Assembly (NCBI GenBank): GCA_905221605.1
Contig: CAJNDS010002324.1
Location: 589,501 to 653,500, forward strand
Source of the DNA: Symbiodinium natans
Taxonomy: Eukaryota > Sar > Dinophyceae > Suessiales > Symbiodiniaceae
Length of the DNA: 64,000 nt
Reading direction: 5' to 3'
Notes under the pieces: generated by a model
The model's database searches: none
Told to the model about the DNA's origin: nothing
What the model saw: only the letters and a program-made list of their open reading frames with translations
Made by a program: the position numbers and the translations under genes
Shown: positions 48,741-57,842 of the stretch, one piece after another
How the letters are laid out: each line of letters begins with the position of its first letter
How positions within the stretch are numbered: the stretch's first letter is position 1

Positions 48741-48885
48741 GGGTTTAGAATCTGGCGTCTGGAGGTGAAGGGCTTTAGGTTTGAGAGTATTTAGGGCTTA
48801 GGATGAATTTCGGATTCCCTTATAGTAAGGAATAAGCTACCCCAAAAACTCATAAACCCCCAAACCCCAAACCCCCCCCATGGGT

Positions 48886-48940
48886 TTAGGGTTTAGGGTT
48901 TAGGGTTTAGGGTTTAGGGTTTAGGGTTTAGGGTTTGGGA
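48886..48940 (+). repeat. (TTTAGGG)n array
   Basis: Seven perfect heptamers. Confidence 0.95.
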
Positions 48941-49029
48941 TTAAGGCCTGCGGGTGCTGATGTGGCCCGAGGCCTGGAGAGTTGCTGGCTCCGAGGCTTG
49001 TCCAGGCCATCCCTTTGGGGTTTTGGGGT

Positions 49030-49217
49030 TTGGGTTTAGGGTTTAGGGTTTAGGGTTTAGGGTTTAGGGTTTAGGGTTTAGGGTTTAGGGTTTAGGGTTT
49101 AGGGTTTAGGGTTTAGGGTTTAGGGTTTAGGGTTTAGGGTTTAGGGTTTAGGGTTGGGGGTTTAGGGTTTAGGGTTTAGGGTTTAGGGTTTAGGGTTTAG
49201 GGTTTAGGGTTTAGGGC
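49030..49217 (+). repeat. Long (TTTAGGG)n array
   Basis: About 26 units, nearly all perfect. Confidence 0.97.
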
Positions 49218-49324
49218 GAAGCTTAAACCGCAAGAGTTCTTCATGCTCTGACTCTATCGGAAAACCCTCGACCCAAAACACCTCACACATCCTGACAAAT
49301 TTCATTGGTCTGCAGCGGAGCAGC

Positions 49325-49413
49325 ACATGAGCGTCGTAAAGTACGTGGTGGTGCTGGTGAAGGTGGTGGTTGTGGAGGTGGTGTACGTGGTTTTGGTGCG
49401 GGTGGTCGAGGTC
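49325..49413 (-). CDS. Ser/Thr-rich exon candidate
   Basis: Minus-strand acceptor TGCTCAG|GACCTC; reads TSTTRTKTTYTTSTTTTFTS. One of about fifteen S/T islands, all on the minus strand. Left of it lies the long TTTAGGG array, an exception to the usual bracketing. A His-rich frame over the same DNA is the shadow. Confidence 0.45.
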
Positions 49414-49559
49414 CTGAGCAATGGGAGGAGTTTGCACCCTAAATCCTAAACCCATAATCCTAAACCCAAAACCCCAAAACCCCCAATAAAACTCTGCACC
49501 CTACACCCTAAGCCCTAAGCCCTAAGCCCTAAACCCTAAACCCTAGGGTTTAGGGTTTA

Positions 49560-49583
49560 GGGTTTGGGGGGGGGGGGGGGGGG
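49560..49583 (+). repeat. G-rich homopolymer tract
   Basis: About 18 G directly after a (CCCTAAA)(TTTAGGG) junction at 49532-49565. Confidence 0.9.
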
Positions 49584-49589
49584 GTGGGT

Positions 49590-49985
49590 TTAGGGTTTGA
49601 GGGGTTTAAGGGTTTATAGGGTTTCAGGGGTTTAAAGGCTTAACGGTTGAAGGGCCTAAAGGTTTAGGGGTTCTGGGGTAAGGCTTAACGGTTTCGGGGT
49701 TTAAGGGTTTAAGGGCTTGCAGGTTTGGGGTTTTGGGTCTTAAGAGTTTTAGGTTTCAGGGTTTTTGGGTTAAGGTTTTTGGGTTGAAGGGGGAAAGGTC
49801 TTTAAAGGTGTTCAAGTGCGTAAGGCTCAGGGGATTACACCTCAGGGTCTGCGGGTTTATGGCTTCGGGTGTTTTAGGGGCTATAGGGTATAGAGTACAG
49901 AATCTAGGACTTCAGGGTTTTGCAAGTTAGGGCTCGGGTTTAAAGGATTAGGGGTCACGGGGTTTAGGGTTTAGGGTTTACCTGG
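49590..49985 (+). other. Degenerate TTTAGGG-like DNA without gene
   Basis: Variants such as TTTAAGGG, TTTCAGGG and TTAACGG dominate; the 65-codon plus frame here is translated repeat. Confidence 0.6.
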
Positions 49986-49994
49986 AGCCTTTAA

Positions 49995-50640
49995 ATTTCG
50001 TGAAAAAACAGCCTTTCCATGAAAACAGCCTTTTTCAAGACATGGACCCAAAAACAGCCCGTGGGGCGGAATTTGGCTAGGCAGCCCAAAAAAAGGCTAT
50101 TTTGAAATTTGTGACGGTGTTCAACTCGAGGACGTTTGCTTGCTACGTGTTCTGCGGATTCTTGCTTGTTGAAGCAACGAAAGCCTGAAGCCAAGCCATG
50201 AAAGCCTGAAGGAAAAGGCGGAAATGGCCGGAAAAAAGGCGGAATTAGCCGGAAAAAGGCGGAATTTGCCGGAATTCGTTTCTTGTCTCGCTGAAACAGC
50301 CGAGAACCCTGACCTGCAGCTTCCGATTGTCATGGCATCAGAAGCAAACCTTTGGTCGACATGCGCTACGAAGAAGAAACCCTGAAGCATTGTCTTGCTT
50401 TGCATGTGGGCGCGCGTGCCCTCAATAGGAAAAAGGCTGTTTTTGTTTGTCATGGCTGTTTTGGTCAAAAATGCTTGTTTTTGAGAATCTTGGCTGTTTT
50501 TGGTGTATGTTTGGCTTGTGGCCATTTTTTCGCGTACACAGAGGGTCCAGGTAGCGTTTATGTTTATGCCCTTGCTTCGATTTTCCTGAAGCCCCGCATT
50601 CCCGGGCTCCTAAATCAAAGCTTCTAACTTGCGATTTCAT
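49995..50640. repeat. Candidate repetitive element rich in AAAACAGCC / GGCTGTTTT
   Basis: AAAAACAGCC-type words occur at the left (50004-50110) and their complement GGCTGTTTTT at the right (50430-50510), giving an overall inverted arrangement. Between them three 20-21-bp units GGCGGAAATGGCCGGAAAA lie at 50217-50275. Open frames on both strands reflect this symmetry. No telomere-like arrays inside. Confidence 0.55.
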
Positions 50641-50702
50641 TCGACGCTCTACCCTAACCCCGAAACCCTAAACCCCAAACCCTAAATTCTAAACGGCTTT
50701 CA

Positions 50703-50853
50703 GGGCCCTAAACCCTAAACCCTAACCCCTAAACCCTAAACCCCAAACCCCAAACCCCAAACCCTAAACCCTAAGCCTAAACCCTAAACCCTAAACCCCA
50801 AACCCTAAACCCTAAACCCTAAACCCTAAACCCTAAACCCTAAACCCTAAACC
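50703..50853 (-). repeat. (CCCTAAA)n array
   Basis: About twenty-one units with CCCCAAA variants. Confidence 0.95.
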
Positions 50854-50883
50854 CCCAGACACCCCATGAAGTGCAGCTCAGCG

Positions 50884-50955
50884 ATCGTTGAGGAGGTCGA
50901 GGTTGTTGACACGGTATTTGTGGTGGAGGTGGTCGTGGAGCTTCTCGAGGTGGTC
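50884..50955 (-). CDS. Ser/Thr-rich exon candidate
   Basis: Minus-strand acceptor TTTCAAG|GACCAC; reads TTSRSSTTTSTTNTVSTTST then SSTI. CCCTAAA left, TTTAGGG right. Confidence 0.5.
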
Positions 50956-51209
50956 CTTGAAAGGAGTGAAGTTTTTAGGGTTTAGGGTTTAGGGTTCAGG
51001 GTTCAGGGTTTAGGGTTCAGGGTTTAGCGACTCGTGAACCCAGTCTCGTATGTAGGGCTTAGGGTTTCAGGGCTTTAGGCTTTGATCTGTTGGGTCTGGG
51101 TGGGAAATTACTTCCCCCTCATACTACATAAACTCATGATGCAGAATGTTGGTTCGGCGAGAAAAATCAACCCAACACCCAAAGACCTATACCCCAAACC
51201 CTACACGTT

Positions 51210-51401
51210 TAACTACTATTTGCTTGAGAACCCCCCCCAAAACAAAAATCCTTGTAAGGGTACTAAAAAATCATGAATACTTTGTAACGGTACGCCATAT
51301 TACCGTTATTGTTTGTGGTTATATATATATATATGTATAATTAGCATTGTTATTTTATTATTATTATTATTAATTACTTCTTTTTTATTTATTTTCTATT
51401 T

Positions 51402-51432
<31 letters not shown>

Positions 51433-51455
51433 GGTCTTGAGCAAATCGTAGTAAT
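51210..51455. mobile_element. Family E element with T13G23 tract
   Basis: ACTACTATTTGCTTGAGAAC then C8 at left (51212-51238), and G tract then TCTTGAGCAAATCGTAGTAA at right (to 51454). Inside are (AT)n, ATTATTATT and T13 (51399-51411) plus G23 (51412-51434). Terminal repeats about 26 bp, imperfect. Confidence 0.7.
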
Positions 51456-51499
51456 TGAGATTAGGCCAAAGGCTTGCATGCCCACCAAGCAATGTCCCG

Positions 51500-51664
51500 A
51501 ATTGTGGGTTTGGGGTTTAGGGTTTCACGTTTAGGGTTTAGGAGTTTAGGGTTTAGGGTTTCGGGTTTAGGGTTTAGGAGTTTAGGGTTTAGGGTTTAGG
51601 GTTTGGGGTTAGGGTTTAGGGTTTCGGGTTTAGGGTCTGGGCGTTTAGGGTTTAAGGTTTGGGG
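51500..51664 (+). repeat. Degenerate TTTAGGG array
   Basis: About twenty heptamers with TTTAGGAG variants; the last telomere-like DNA before the FNIP gene. Confidence 0.92.
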
Positions 51665-51709
51665 GGTGAAACAAATCACAAGCGCCACTTTGACTCGCGA
51701 CCTCGGCGT

Positions 51710-53787
51710 TCAACGGGTGTCTACCTGGACAATGCGTGAGGAGAAACGCATCAAGGAATTGGGAAGCTGCACACCTTCCAAGCTCCGGTTGAAGTTTTCA
51801 CCGAAGGTCAGGGTTTGCAGGCCGCTAGGAAACTGCACACCGTCTAGGCTCTGGTTGAAGCGCATGCCGAAGGTCAACGTCTGTAGGCCGTCAGGAAGCT
51901 CCACACCTTCCAAGCTCTGGTCAAAATCACGGCCGAAGGCCAAGGTCTGTAGGCCACTGGGAAGCTGCACCCCGTTCAAACTATGGTTGAAGCTGCTTCC
52001 GAATGTCAAAGTCTGTAAACCGCTAGGAAGCTGCACACCTTCCAAGCTCTGGTTAAACTCACGGCCGAAGGTTAAGGTCTGCATGCCGCTGGGAAGTTGC
52101 AACCCTTCCAATCCCTGATTGAAGCTATGACCGAAGGTCAAGGACTGCAGGCTGCTGGGAAACTGCACCCCTTCCAGGCTGTGGTTGAAGTATGCACCAA
52201 AAGTCACGGTCTGTAGGCCGCTGGGAAATTGCACCCCTGCCAAACTCTTGTTGAACAAGTTGCCCAAAGTCAAGGCCTGCAGGCCGCCGGGAAGCTGTAC
52301 CCCTTGCAAGCTCTGGTTGAAATCATGGCCGAAGGTCAAGGTCTGTAGGCCGCTGGGAAACTGAACAGCTTCTAAGCACTGGTTGAAGCGTTCGCCGAAG
52401 GTCAAGGTCTGTAGGCCGCTGGGAAGCTGTACCCCTTGCAAGCTCTGGTTGAAAAGAAAGCCTAAGGTCAAGGTCTGTAGGCGGCTGGGAAGTTGCACCC
52501 CTACCAAACTCTGGTTGAACAGAATGCCGCGGGATTCGCAGGTCAAGGTCTGTAGGCCGCTGGGAAGCTGCACCCCTTCCAATCCCTGATTGAAGCTATG
52601 TCCGAAGGTCAAGGACTGCAGGCTGCTGGGAAACTGCACACCTTCTAAGCTCTTCTGGAAGCGCATGCCGAAGGTCAACGTCTGTAAGCCGTCAGGAAGC
52701 TCCACACCTTCCAAGCTCTGGTCAAAATCACGGCCGAAGGTCAAGGTCTGCAGGCCGCTGGGAAGCTGCACCCCATTGAGGCTCTGGTTGAAATCACAGC
52801 CGAAGGTCAAGGTCCGTAGGCCGCTGGGAAGCTGCACCCCAAACAAGCTCTGGTTGAAGCCCATGCTGAAGGTCAAGGTCTGCAGGCCGCTGGGAAACTG
52901 CACCCCTTGAAGGCTCTGGTTGAAAAGATCGCCGAAAGTCAAGGTCTGTAGGCCTCTGGGAAGCTGCACCCCTTCCAAACTCTGGTTGAAGCCCACGCCG
53001 AAAGTCAAGGACTGCAGGCCGCTGGGAAACTGCACCCTTTCCAAGCCGTGGTTGAAGTATGCACCAAAAGTCACGGTCTGTAGGCCGCTGGGAAGCTGCA
53101 CCCCTTCTAAACTCTGGTCGAAGCTCATGCCGAAAGTCAAGGTCTGCAGGCCGCTGGGAAGCTGCACCCCTTCCAAACTCTGGTCGAAGCTCATGCCGAA
53201 GGTCAAGGTCTCTAGGCCACTGGGAAACTGAACAGCTTCTAAGCTCTGGTTGAAGCCCATGCCGAGGCCAAGGTCCGTAGGCCGCTGGGAAGCTGCACCC
53301 CTCCCAAGCTCTGGTTGAAGCCCATGCCGAATGTCAAGGTCCGTAGGCCGCTGGGAAGCTCCAGTCCCTCCAGGCTTAGGTTGAAGTCATGGCCGAGTTT
53401 CAAGGCAACTACGGCATCCATGGCATCCGTGTCGTCATTGACCCCGGTCCTTGCTAATGCTCGCTCTATACTGCGTGCTGCGCAGCCTGCACCAAATTTC
53501 CGAGCAACATATGTGAGCTCTTGGTTTTGAATTTGTTGCAGCAGCGGCTGGTGCAGATCGAGGACACGGCCACCTGAAGTCAGCGCGATTGACGCTGCGG
53601 AAAGGCCAACACTTCCTGCGACGCGTCTCCGCACATCCTGGCCCGTTTCCACGTCGTCCACATGGAGCTCAAACGTCGCGCCGGCAGCGTTGTGGATGGT
53701 CAACGGCCACATGCTGCCTCTTCCGGCTCGACGAACAATGGCGCTGAAGTGAGAGAACAATGGTTCTGAATAGGGTATTGGAATCAT
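51710..53787 (-). CDS. Ubiquitin-like domain plus FNIP-repeat protein, one frameshift
   Basis: The one long gene in the window, about 690 codons. The minus strand starts with ATG at 53787 or, fitting the domain better, at 53712 (MWPLTIHN). Residues about 26-98 form a ubiquitin-like fold (LTIHNAAGATFELHV, a helix, GGRVLDLHQPLLQQIQNQEL). From about residue 130 follow some 25 tandem units of 22 residues, consensus FNQSLEGVQLPSGLQTLTFG plus two, matching FNIP repeats, an LRR-related family known from Dictyostelium and abundant in some algae. One unit carries a 9-bp insertion (near 52530-52545, CESRG). Near 53265 GCCGAGGCC replaces GCCGAAGGTC: a one-base deletion shifts the frame after the second FNIP unit, so the intact product needs the frame corrected. 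It ends LPNSLMRFSSRIVQVDTR at 51710. FNIP and ubiquitin-like parts suggest protein binding, perhaps ubiquitin-related; this is inference. No introns or telomere-like repeats inside. Could be a recent pseudogene, a retro-copy or an assembly error. Confidence 0.85.
51770..53350. repeat. 66-bp tandem repeat array coding the FNIP units
   Basis: GTCAAGGTCTGTAGGCCGCT recurs every 66 bp with high identity, for example at 52336 and 52402. Multi-unit blocks are duplicated: units with RDFDQSLEGVELPDG and MRF occur in two places, as do units VQFPSSLQSLTFGHSFNQGL. Confidence 0.95.
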
Positions 53788-53978
53788 AAGGAAAGCCTAT
53801 AACTTCCTTCAGTGGGCTCTTGGCGTGTAATTAGCGTGACCTGAGAGAAAGCAACCAGATTCAAGCGTTCAACGCGAAACGTTCATCATAGGTCTTGTAT
53901 CATCCCCGAACTGCGTCACTAGCAGGGTTCTCTCCATAAGCAAAGGGGGACAGTGAACGTGTGCTTATGTGTATATAT

Positions 53979-54091
53979 CAGCAGCAGCAGCAGCAGCAGC
54001 AGCAGGAGGAGGAGGAGGAGGAGGAGGAGGAGGAGGAGTAGCAGCAGCAGCAGTAGCAGTAGCAGTAGCAGTGGCAGTAGCAGCAGTAGTA
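53979..54091. repeat. Compound (CAG)n(GAG)n(TAGCAG)n triplet tract
   Basis: About nine CAG, eleven GAG and then mixed AGC/AGT triplets, some 190-300 bp upstream of the FNIP gene start. Poly-Leu, poly-Ala and poly-Gly readings are artefacts. Confidence 0.97.
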
Positions 54092-54199
54092 GGTGCCCTG
54101 AAACCTCCAAAACCCCAAACCCTTAACTGCCGAAACCAAGAACCTGCGAACCCCATAATCCCTTCAATCCCCACGCCTAAAACCCCTAGACCCCGAGAG

Positions 54200-54480
54200 C
54201 CCCCAAAGACCTAAACCCTAAACCCTAAACCCTAAAACCTAAACCCCAAACCCCCTAAGCCCTTGAGCCCCAAAAGCCCCTAAAGCCCTTGAAGCCCCAA
54301 AAAGCTCCCAGAAGCCTCAAAAAGCCCGCAAAAAGCCCCGCCAAACCCCTAAAGCCCCTAAAGCCCTAAACCCTGCTTCTAAGGGGCTGAATACCCTAGC
54401 CCAAAAATGGTTAAGCTTTTATGCATAGTAGGATTCTAGATAACGAAAAAGGTTAATTAGGGTAAACTCCAGAAAGTTGG
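54200..54480 (-). repeat. Degenerate CCCTAAAG/CCCTTGAAGCCCC tract
   Basis: CCCTAAA then units such as AAAGCCCCTAAAGCCCTTGA. The rest to 54540 is unique without gene. Confidence 0.8.
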
Positions 54481-54540
54481 AACATGGTTTAAGGTAGAGT
54501 CGAGCTAGGATTCCCTTTGCTATACCTTCATGAAATAAGG

Positions 54541-54650
54541 AACCCTAAGCCCTAAATCCTAAACCCTAAGCCCTAAACCCTAAACTCCCTAAACTCCCTA
54601 AACTCCCTAAACCCTAAACCCTAAACCCTAAACCCTAAACCCTAAACCCC
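54541..54650 (-). repeat. CCCTAAA array with TCCCTAAAC units
   Basis: Includes four AACTCCCTA units, then seven CCCTAAA. Confidence 0.92.
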
Positions 54651-54710
54651 TCCAACTTTTGGGAGTTTGCTGCAAAGGTTACCCACCCAGTCCCAAAGTC
54701 TCAAGGCAAC

Positions 54711-54752
54711 CAGGCGTCGTGGAGCTTGAGCTGCTGGAGCTGGTGCTGGTAC
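54711..54752 (-). CDS. Ser/Thr-rich micro-exon, phase 1-1
   Basis: 42-nt minus-strand exon with acceptor AACATAG|GTACC and donor CGCCTG|GTTGCC (GT type): two bases, thirteen codons, one base. Reads TSTSSSSSSSTTP. A symmetrical phase that could be inserted or skipped without frame loss. CCCTAAA left, TTTAGGG-type right. Confidence 0.55.
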
Positions 54753-54775
54753 CTATGTTGGGTTCTTCAGGGAGG

Positions 54776-54842
54776 GTTTGGGGTTTAGGGTTTAGGGTTT
54801 AGGGTTTTAGGGTTTAGGGTTTAGGGTTTAGGGTTTAGGGAT
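54776..54842 (+). repeat. (TTTAGGG)n array
   Basis: About nine units. Confidence 0.93.
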
Positions 54843-55130
54843 TGGGGAGGTTCACGGGGGTTATATAACCCAAGGCTCCCTGATACTCTGCGATGCCCTC
54901 CCTAGGCACCTACCCCCCTTGAACCCCCCTCCCTTAAGAACCCTATAGTACCTATACAGAACTTGGAACCCTAGCAACAACTCCATTTTGGGTTTATGGG
55001 GTTTATAGGGTTTCGGGTTTAGGGTAACCAAAATTTGAACAAAATTGGGGTTTAGGGTTTGGGGTTTAGGGTTTAGGGTAGTTTAGGGTTTAGGCACTCC
55101 AAAAACAAAAAAGTCTTCCCAAGTATCCCT
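54843..55130. other. Unique and degenerate DNA without gene
   Basis: C-rich 54900-54935, then TTTAGGG-type units 55000-55095. Nothing else seen. Confidence 0.5.
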
Positions 55131-55132
55131 AA

Positions 55133-55184
55133 GGTGCTGGTCGTGGAGGTGGTGGAGGCGGACGAGGTGCTGGTGGTGCTCGTC
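55133..55184 (-). CDS. Ser/Thr-rich exon candidate
   Basis: Minus-strand acceptor AACTGAG|GACGAG; reads TSTTSTSSASTTSTTST. Right flank TTTGGGGGG/TTTTAGGG-type. Confidence 0.45.
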
Positions 55185-55227
55185 CTCAGTTTTTGGGGGG
55201 TGGTCGGGCTTGAGGGTTTTCTTAGAG

Positions 55228-55462
55228 GTTTTAGGGTTTTAGGTTTCTAGGGGTTTAGGGTTTTTAGGGTTTAGAGTTTAGGGTTTTAGGGTTTTGGGTT
55301 TTCGGGTTTTGGGGTTTTGGGGTTTTAGGGTTTTAGGGTTTTAGGGTTTTGGGGTTTTGGGGTTTTGGGGTTTTGGGGTTTTGGGGTTTTGGGGTTTTGG
55401 GGTTTTGGGGATTTAGGGTTTTAGGGTTTTGGGGTTTTGGGGTTTTGGGCTTTTATGGCTTT
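55228..55462 (+). repeat. TTTTAGGG array turning into TTTTGGGG
   Basis: TTTTAGGG units to about 55346, then eight TTTTGGGG units (55347-55410) and three more at 55426-55448. TTTTGGGG is the telomere unit of some ciliates; here it is a local variant. Confidence 0.93.
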
Positions 55463-55649
55463 GGGGTTTTGGGGTTTAGGGTGATTGTGGTGGTGCTGCT
55501 CCCCCGCTTGGATTGTAGGGTTTAGGGTTTGGGGCTTAAGGCTCAGGACTCTTGGTGTTTGAGGAGAGTTTGGGGTTTGGGTTTTTGAGGTTGAGGTTTT
55601 GCTTCCTTCCTGTTGTGAGAACATAGTTTAAGGTTTAGGGAATAGAGCC

Positions 55650-55711
55650 CTAAACCCTAAACCCTAAACCCTAAACCCTAAACCCTAAACCCTAAACCCT
55701 AAACCCTAAAC
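55650..55711 (-). repeat. (CCCTAAA)n array
   Basis: Nine perfect heptamers. Confidence 0.95.
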
Positions 55712-55752
55712 CCTTAGGGTAGCTTCAGTTCCTCAATAGCAGCTCAGGTCAC

Positions 55753-55825
55753 GTGGTGGAGCTCGACGTCGATGTCGCCGTGGTGGTGGAAGTCGTGCTG
55801 CTGGAAGAGGTGGAAGATGTGGTGC
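55753..55825 (-). CDS. Ser/Thr-rich exon candidate
   Basis: Minus-strand acceptor GCCGAAG|GCACC, possible donor ACCAC|GTGACC (GT type). Reads TTSSTSSSSTTSTTTATSTS. CCCTAAA left, TTTAGGG right. Confidence 0.5.
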
Positions 55826-55852
55826 CTTCGGCTGGCAGGCTGGAGCTCTGAT

Positions 55853-55936
55853 AGGGTTTAGGGTTTAGGGTTTAGGGTTTAGGGTTTAGGGTTTAGGGTT
55901 TAGGGTTTAGGGTTTAGGGTTTAGGGTTTAGGGTTA
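55853..55936 (+). repeat. (TTTAGGG)n array
   Basis: Eleven perfect heptamers then degenerate. Confidence 0.95.
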
Positions 55937-55974
55937 AGGGTTAAGGGTTTAGAGTTTAGGGTTTGTTTAGGGTC

Positions 55975-56200
55975 TAGGGTTTTGGGTTACACAAATTGGG
56001 GCACAAATTGGGGTTTCCGAAAACCCTTTCTGGGGGGTCCCTTAATCGGATTCTATACCATTTGGGGTACAAAAGGGGTACCCCTATTTTGGGAAATACC
56101 CGAACGACTGCGGGCACAGGACCAGCCATCTACAAGCACAAAGCCGAAGGAAGAACGGACATCACAGAATAAAACTATAGGTGCTTGCACCTAAGGTTTG
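55975..56200. other. Unique DNA with short dyads; no gene supported
   Basis: Open plus frame of 70 codons at 55982-56194 (TNWGFRKPFLGGPLIGFYTI) contains local repeats ACAAATTGGGG; may be an old element. Confidence 0.35.
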
Positions 56201-56238
56201 AGGTTGACGCATTGGCCATCTCAGATACCCATGATCCA

Positions 56239-56362
56239 AGGTGCTTGTTGTGGAAGATGATGTGGACGTCGATGATGAGGACGTCGATGATGTGGACGTC
56301 GATGATGTGGACGTCGAGCTGGACGATGTAAGTGACGTTGATGAGCTCGTGAGGGTCGTGAC
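56239..56362 (-). CDS. Ser/Thr-rich exon candidate, long
   Basis: Minus-strand acceptor TTGGAAAAG|GTCACG; reads TTLTSSTSLTSSSSTSTSST and STSSTSSSSTSTSSSTTST. Internal 18-bp repeats (GACGTCGATGATGTGGAC) show expansion. Left boundary near CAAGCAC|CTTGG uncertain. Confidence 0.5.
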
Positions 56363-56399
56363 CTTTTCCAACGGAAAACACACACGGCCAAGCCCTTAA

Positions 56400-57425
56400 C
56401 CCTCAACCCGACTGAGGGGTAAGGCTATCTACCCTAAACCCTAAACCCTAGACCCTAAACCCTAAACCCTAAACTCTTCGAGCCTTCTAGGACAAGACCC
56501 GCTGCTACGGAAGCTTGCAGCGCACAGCATCTCGCCCCACTCCATCTATTTGTGTGTAAGGTTCCAGGATTCAGGGGTTAGGGTATGGAGGTTTAGGGCT
56601 TCAGGGCTGAGGGTTGTTCAGGGTATAAGGCTTCTTGTTCGGGCTGGAGCGCGTGAGGTTTTTGGGTCCAGGCGTCTGGTGCAGCCACCCTAAAGCCGAA
56701 ACCCTACACCCTAAACCCCAAACCCTAACCCTAAACCCTAAACCGCGGACTGGGGTTGAGGGTTAGGATTAAACAGCTTATAAGCCATGCCGCCTCTGCC
56801 CAAGGACTTCCCCAACCCCTAGACAGTTGACCTAAACAAAAGATACAAGAATCATCCGTTTCAACCTTAATGACTCGCCGCGAGCACTTCCGATTTCGCT
56901 TTGGATGTAGGGTTCAGGCTTCTGGGTTTAGAGTGCAGTGCTTAAAGCCCTCAACCCGCAACCCGCAACCCTCAACCCTCAACCCTGAACCCTAAACCCT
57001 GCTTGGGCCTAGGATAACCGTGCCGCGAAAGCCAAAGTCAGCCTCCGGCCCTCATGCCCCTAAACCCTAAACCATAAACCCTAAACCCAAAAACCTAAAC
57101 CCTAAACCTAAGACATGTGCTGACAAACCTCTCCAGTTCCACCGCCTCGGAGCTTTTTAATGGTTTAGAGTTTAGGGTTTAGGGCTTGCATTCTTCTTTG
57201 TAGCCCGGAAACCATCTTATATTAAGGGCACCCTTTTTGGGGGGTTGGCTCCTTTAGGCAGGGAACCCCAAAAAAAGGGAAAGGGCACCACCGGGCTACC
57301 ACGTCTTCGTATTCTTGTATTCTTATCATTTGTTACTCATCTCATTAAGAACATGACTAGTGCAATTCTGAGGAATGAATATCATGGCGAGGTTTAGGGG
57401 TTCAGGTCTTCAGTGAGTTTTGGCT
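56400..57425. other. Degenerate repeat DNA without supported gene, apart from the element at 57200
   Basis: CCCTAAA at 56430-56475, 56700-56745 and 56980-57110, with unique spacers that lack convincing frames. Confidence 0.5.
57200..57300. mobile_element. Family C2 element
   Basis: GTAGCCCGGAAACCATCTTA at left, CACCACCGGGCTACC at right; AAGGGCACCCTTTTT and GGGAAAGGGCACC inside. Confidence 0.75.
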
Positions 57426-57429
57426 TTGC

Positions 57430-57470
57430 TGGAGAAGTGGCGGACGACGACGTGGACGTGACGCTCGTGC
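57430..57470 (-). CDS. Ser/Thr-rich exon candidate
   Basis: Minus-strand acceptor AGCTCTGAG|GCACG; after two split-codon bases reads TSVTSTSSSATSP. Confidence 0.45.
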
Positions 57471-57611
57471 CTCAGAGCTGCCCTAAACCCTAAACCCTAA
57501 ACCCTAACACCCCCTTCGGAAAATCCAGAATCTGGAGTGGGACTCCAGGATCCTCCTTGCTGGTGGCCCGGGATTTGCTCTTTGCTCATGGCCGACCCTA
57601 AATCCTATCAA

Positions 57612-57743
57612 TTGGGATGTTCCCCCTGAATTTACTCACAGTCCTGAATATCTTAATATGGATTATAATTGGGGGGGGGGGGGGGGGTACTATATACTAT
57701 AATCCCAATTAAGGACTGTTAGTATCAGGGGGGAACATCCCAA
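57612..57743. mobile_element. Family A element with G18 tract
   Basis: TTGGGATGTTCCCC / GGGGAACATCCCAA ends; CACAGTCCTGAATA, GGATTATAATT, G18, then AATTAAGGACTGTTAG. Good copy, 132 bp. Confidence 0.8.
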
Positions 57744-57806
57744 ACCCTATAAGCCCTGAGAATCCCATAATGCCTATATAAGAGAGGCCGCAATAAGTAC
57801 AATAGC

Positions 57807-57811
57807 TTTTT

Positions 57812-57842
<31 letters not shown>
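57807..57842 (+). repeat. T15G21 homopolymer pair
   Basis: T15 at 57807-57821, directly followed by G21 to 57842, like the tract inside the family E copy at 51399-51434. Confidence 0.97.

Noticed and set aside
49204-49455. His-rich protein HPHQNHVHHLHNHHLHQHHH
   Set aside because: Shadow frame of the Ser/Thr island at 49325-49413.
51603-53231. Plus-strand frames with KVCRPLGSCTPSKLW repeats
   Set aside because: Antisense shadow of the FNIP repeats; the minus strand has a recognisable family and a 516-codon frame.
53788-53930. Dinoflagellate spliced-leader relic upstream of the FNIP gene
   Set aside because: I looked for the TTTTGGCTCAAG-type sequence on the minus strand and saw none.
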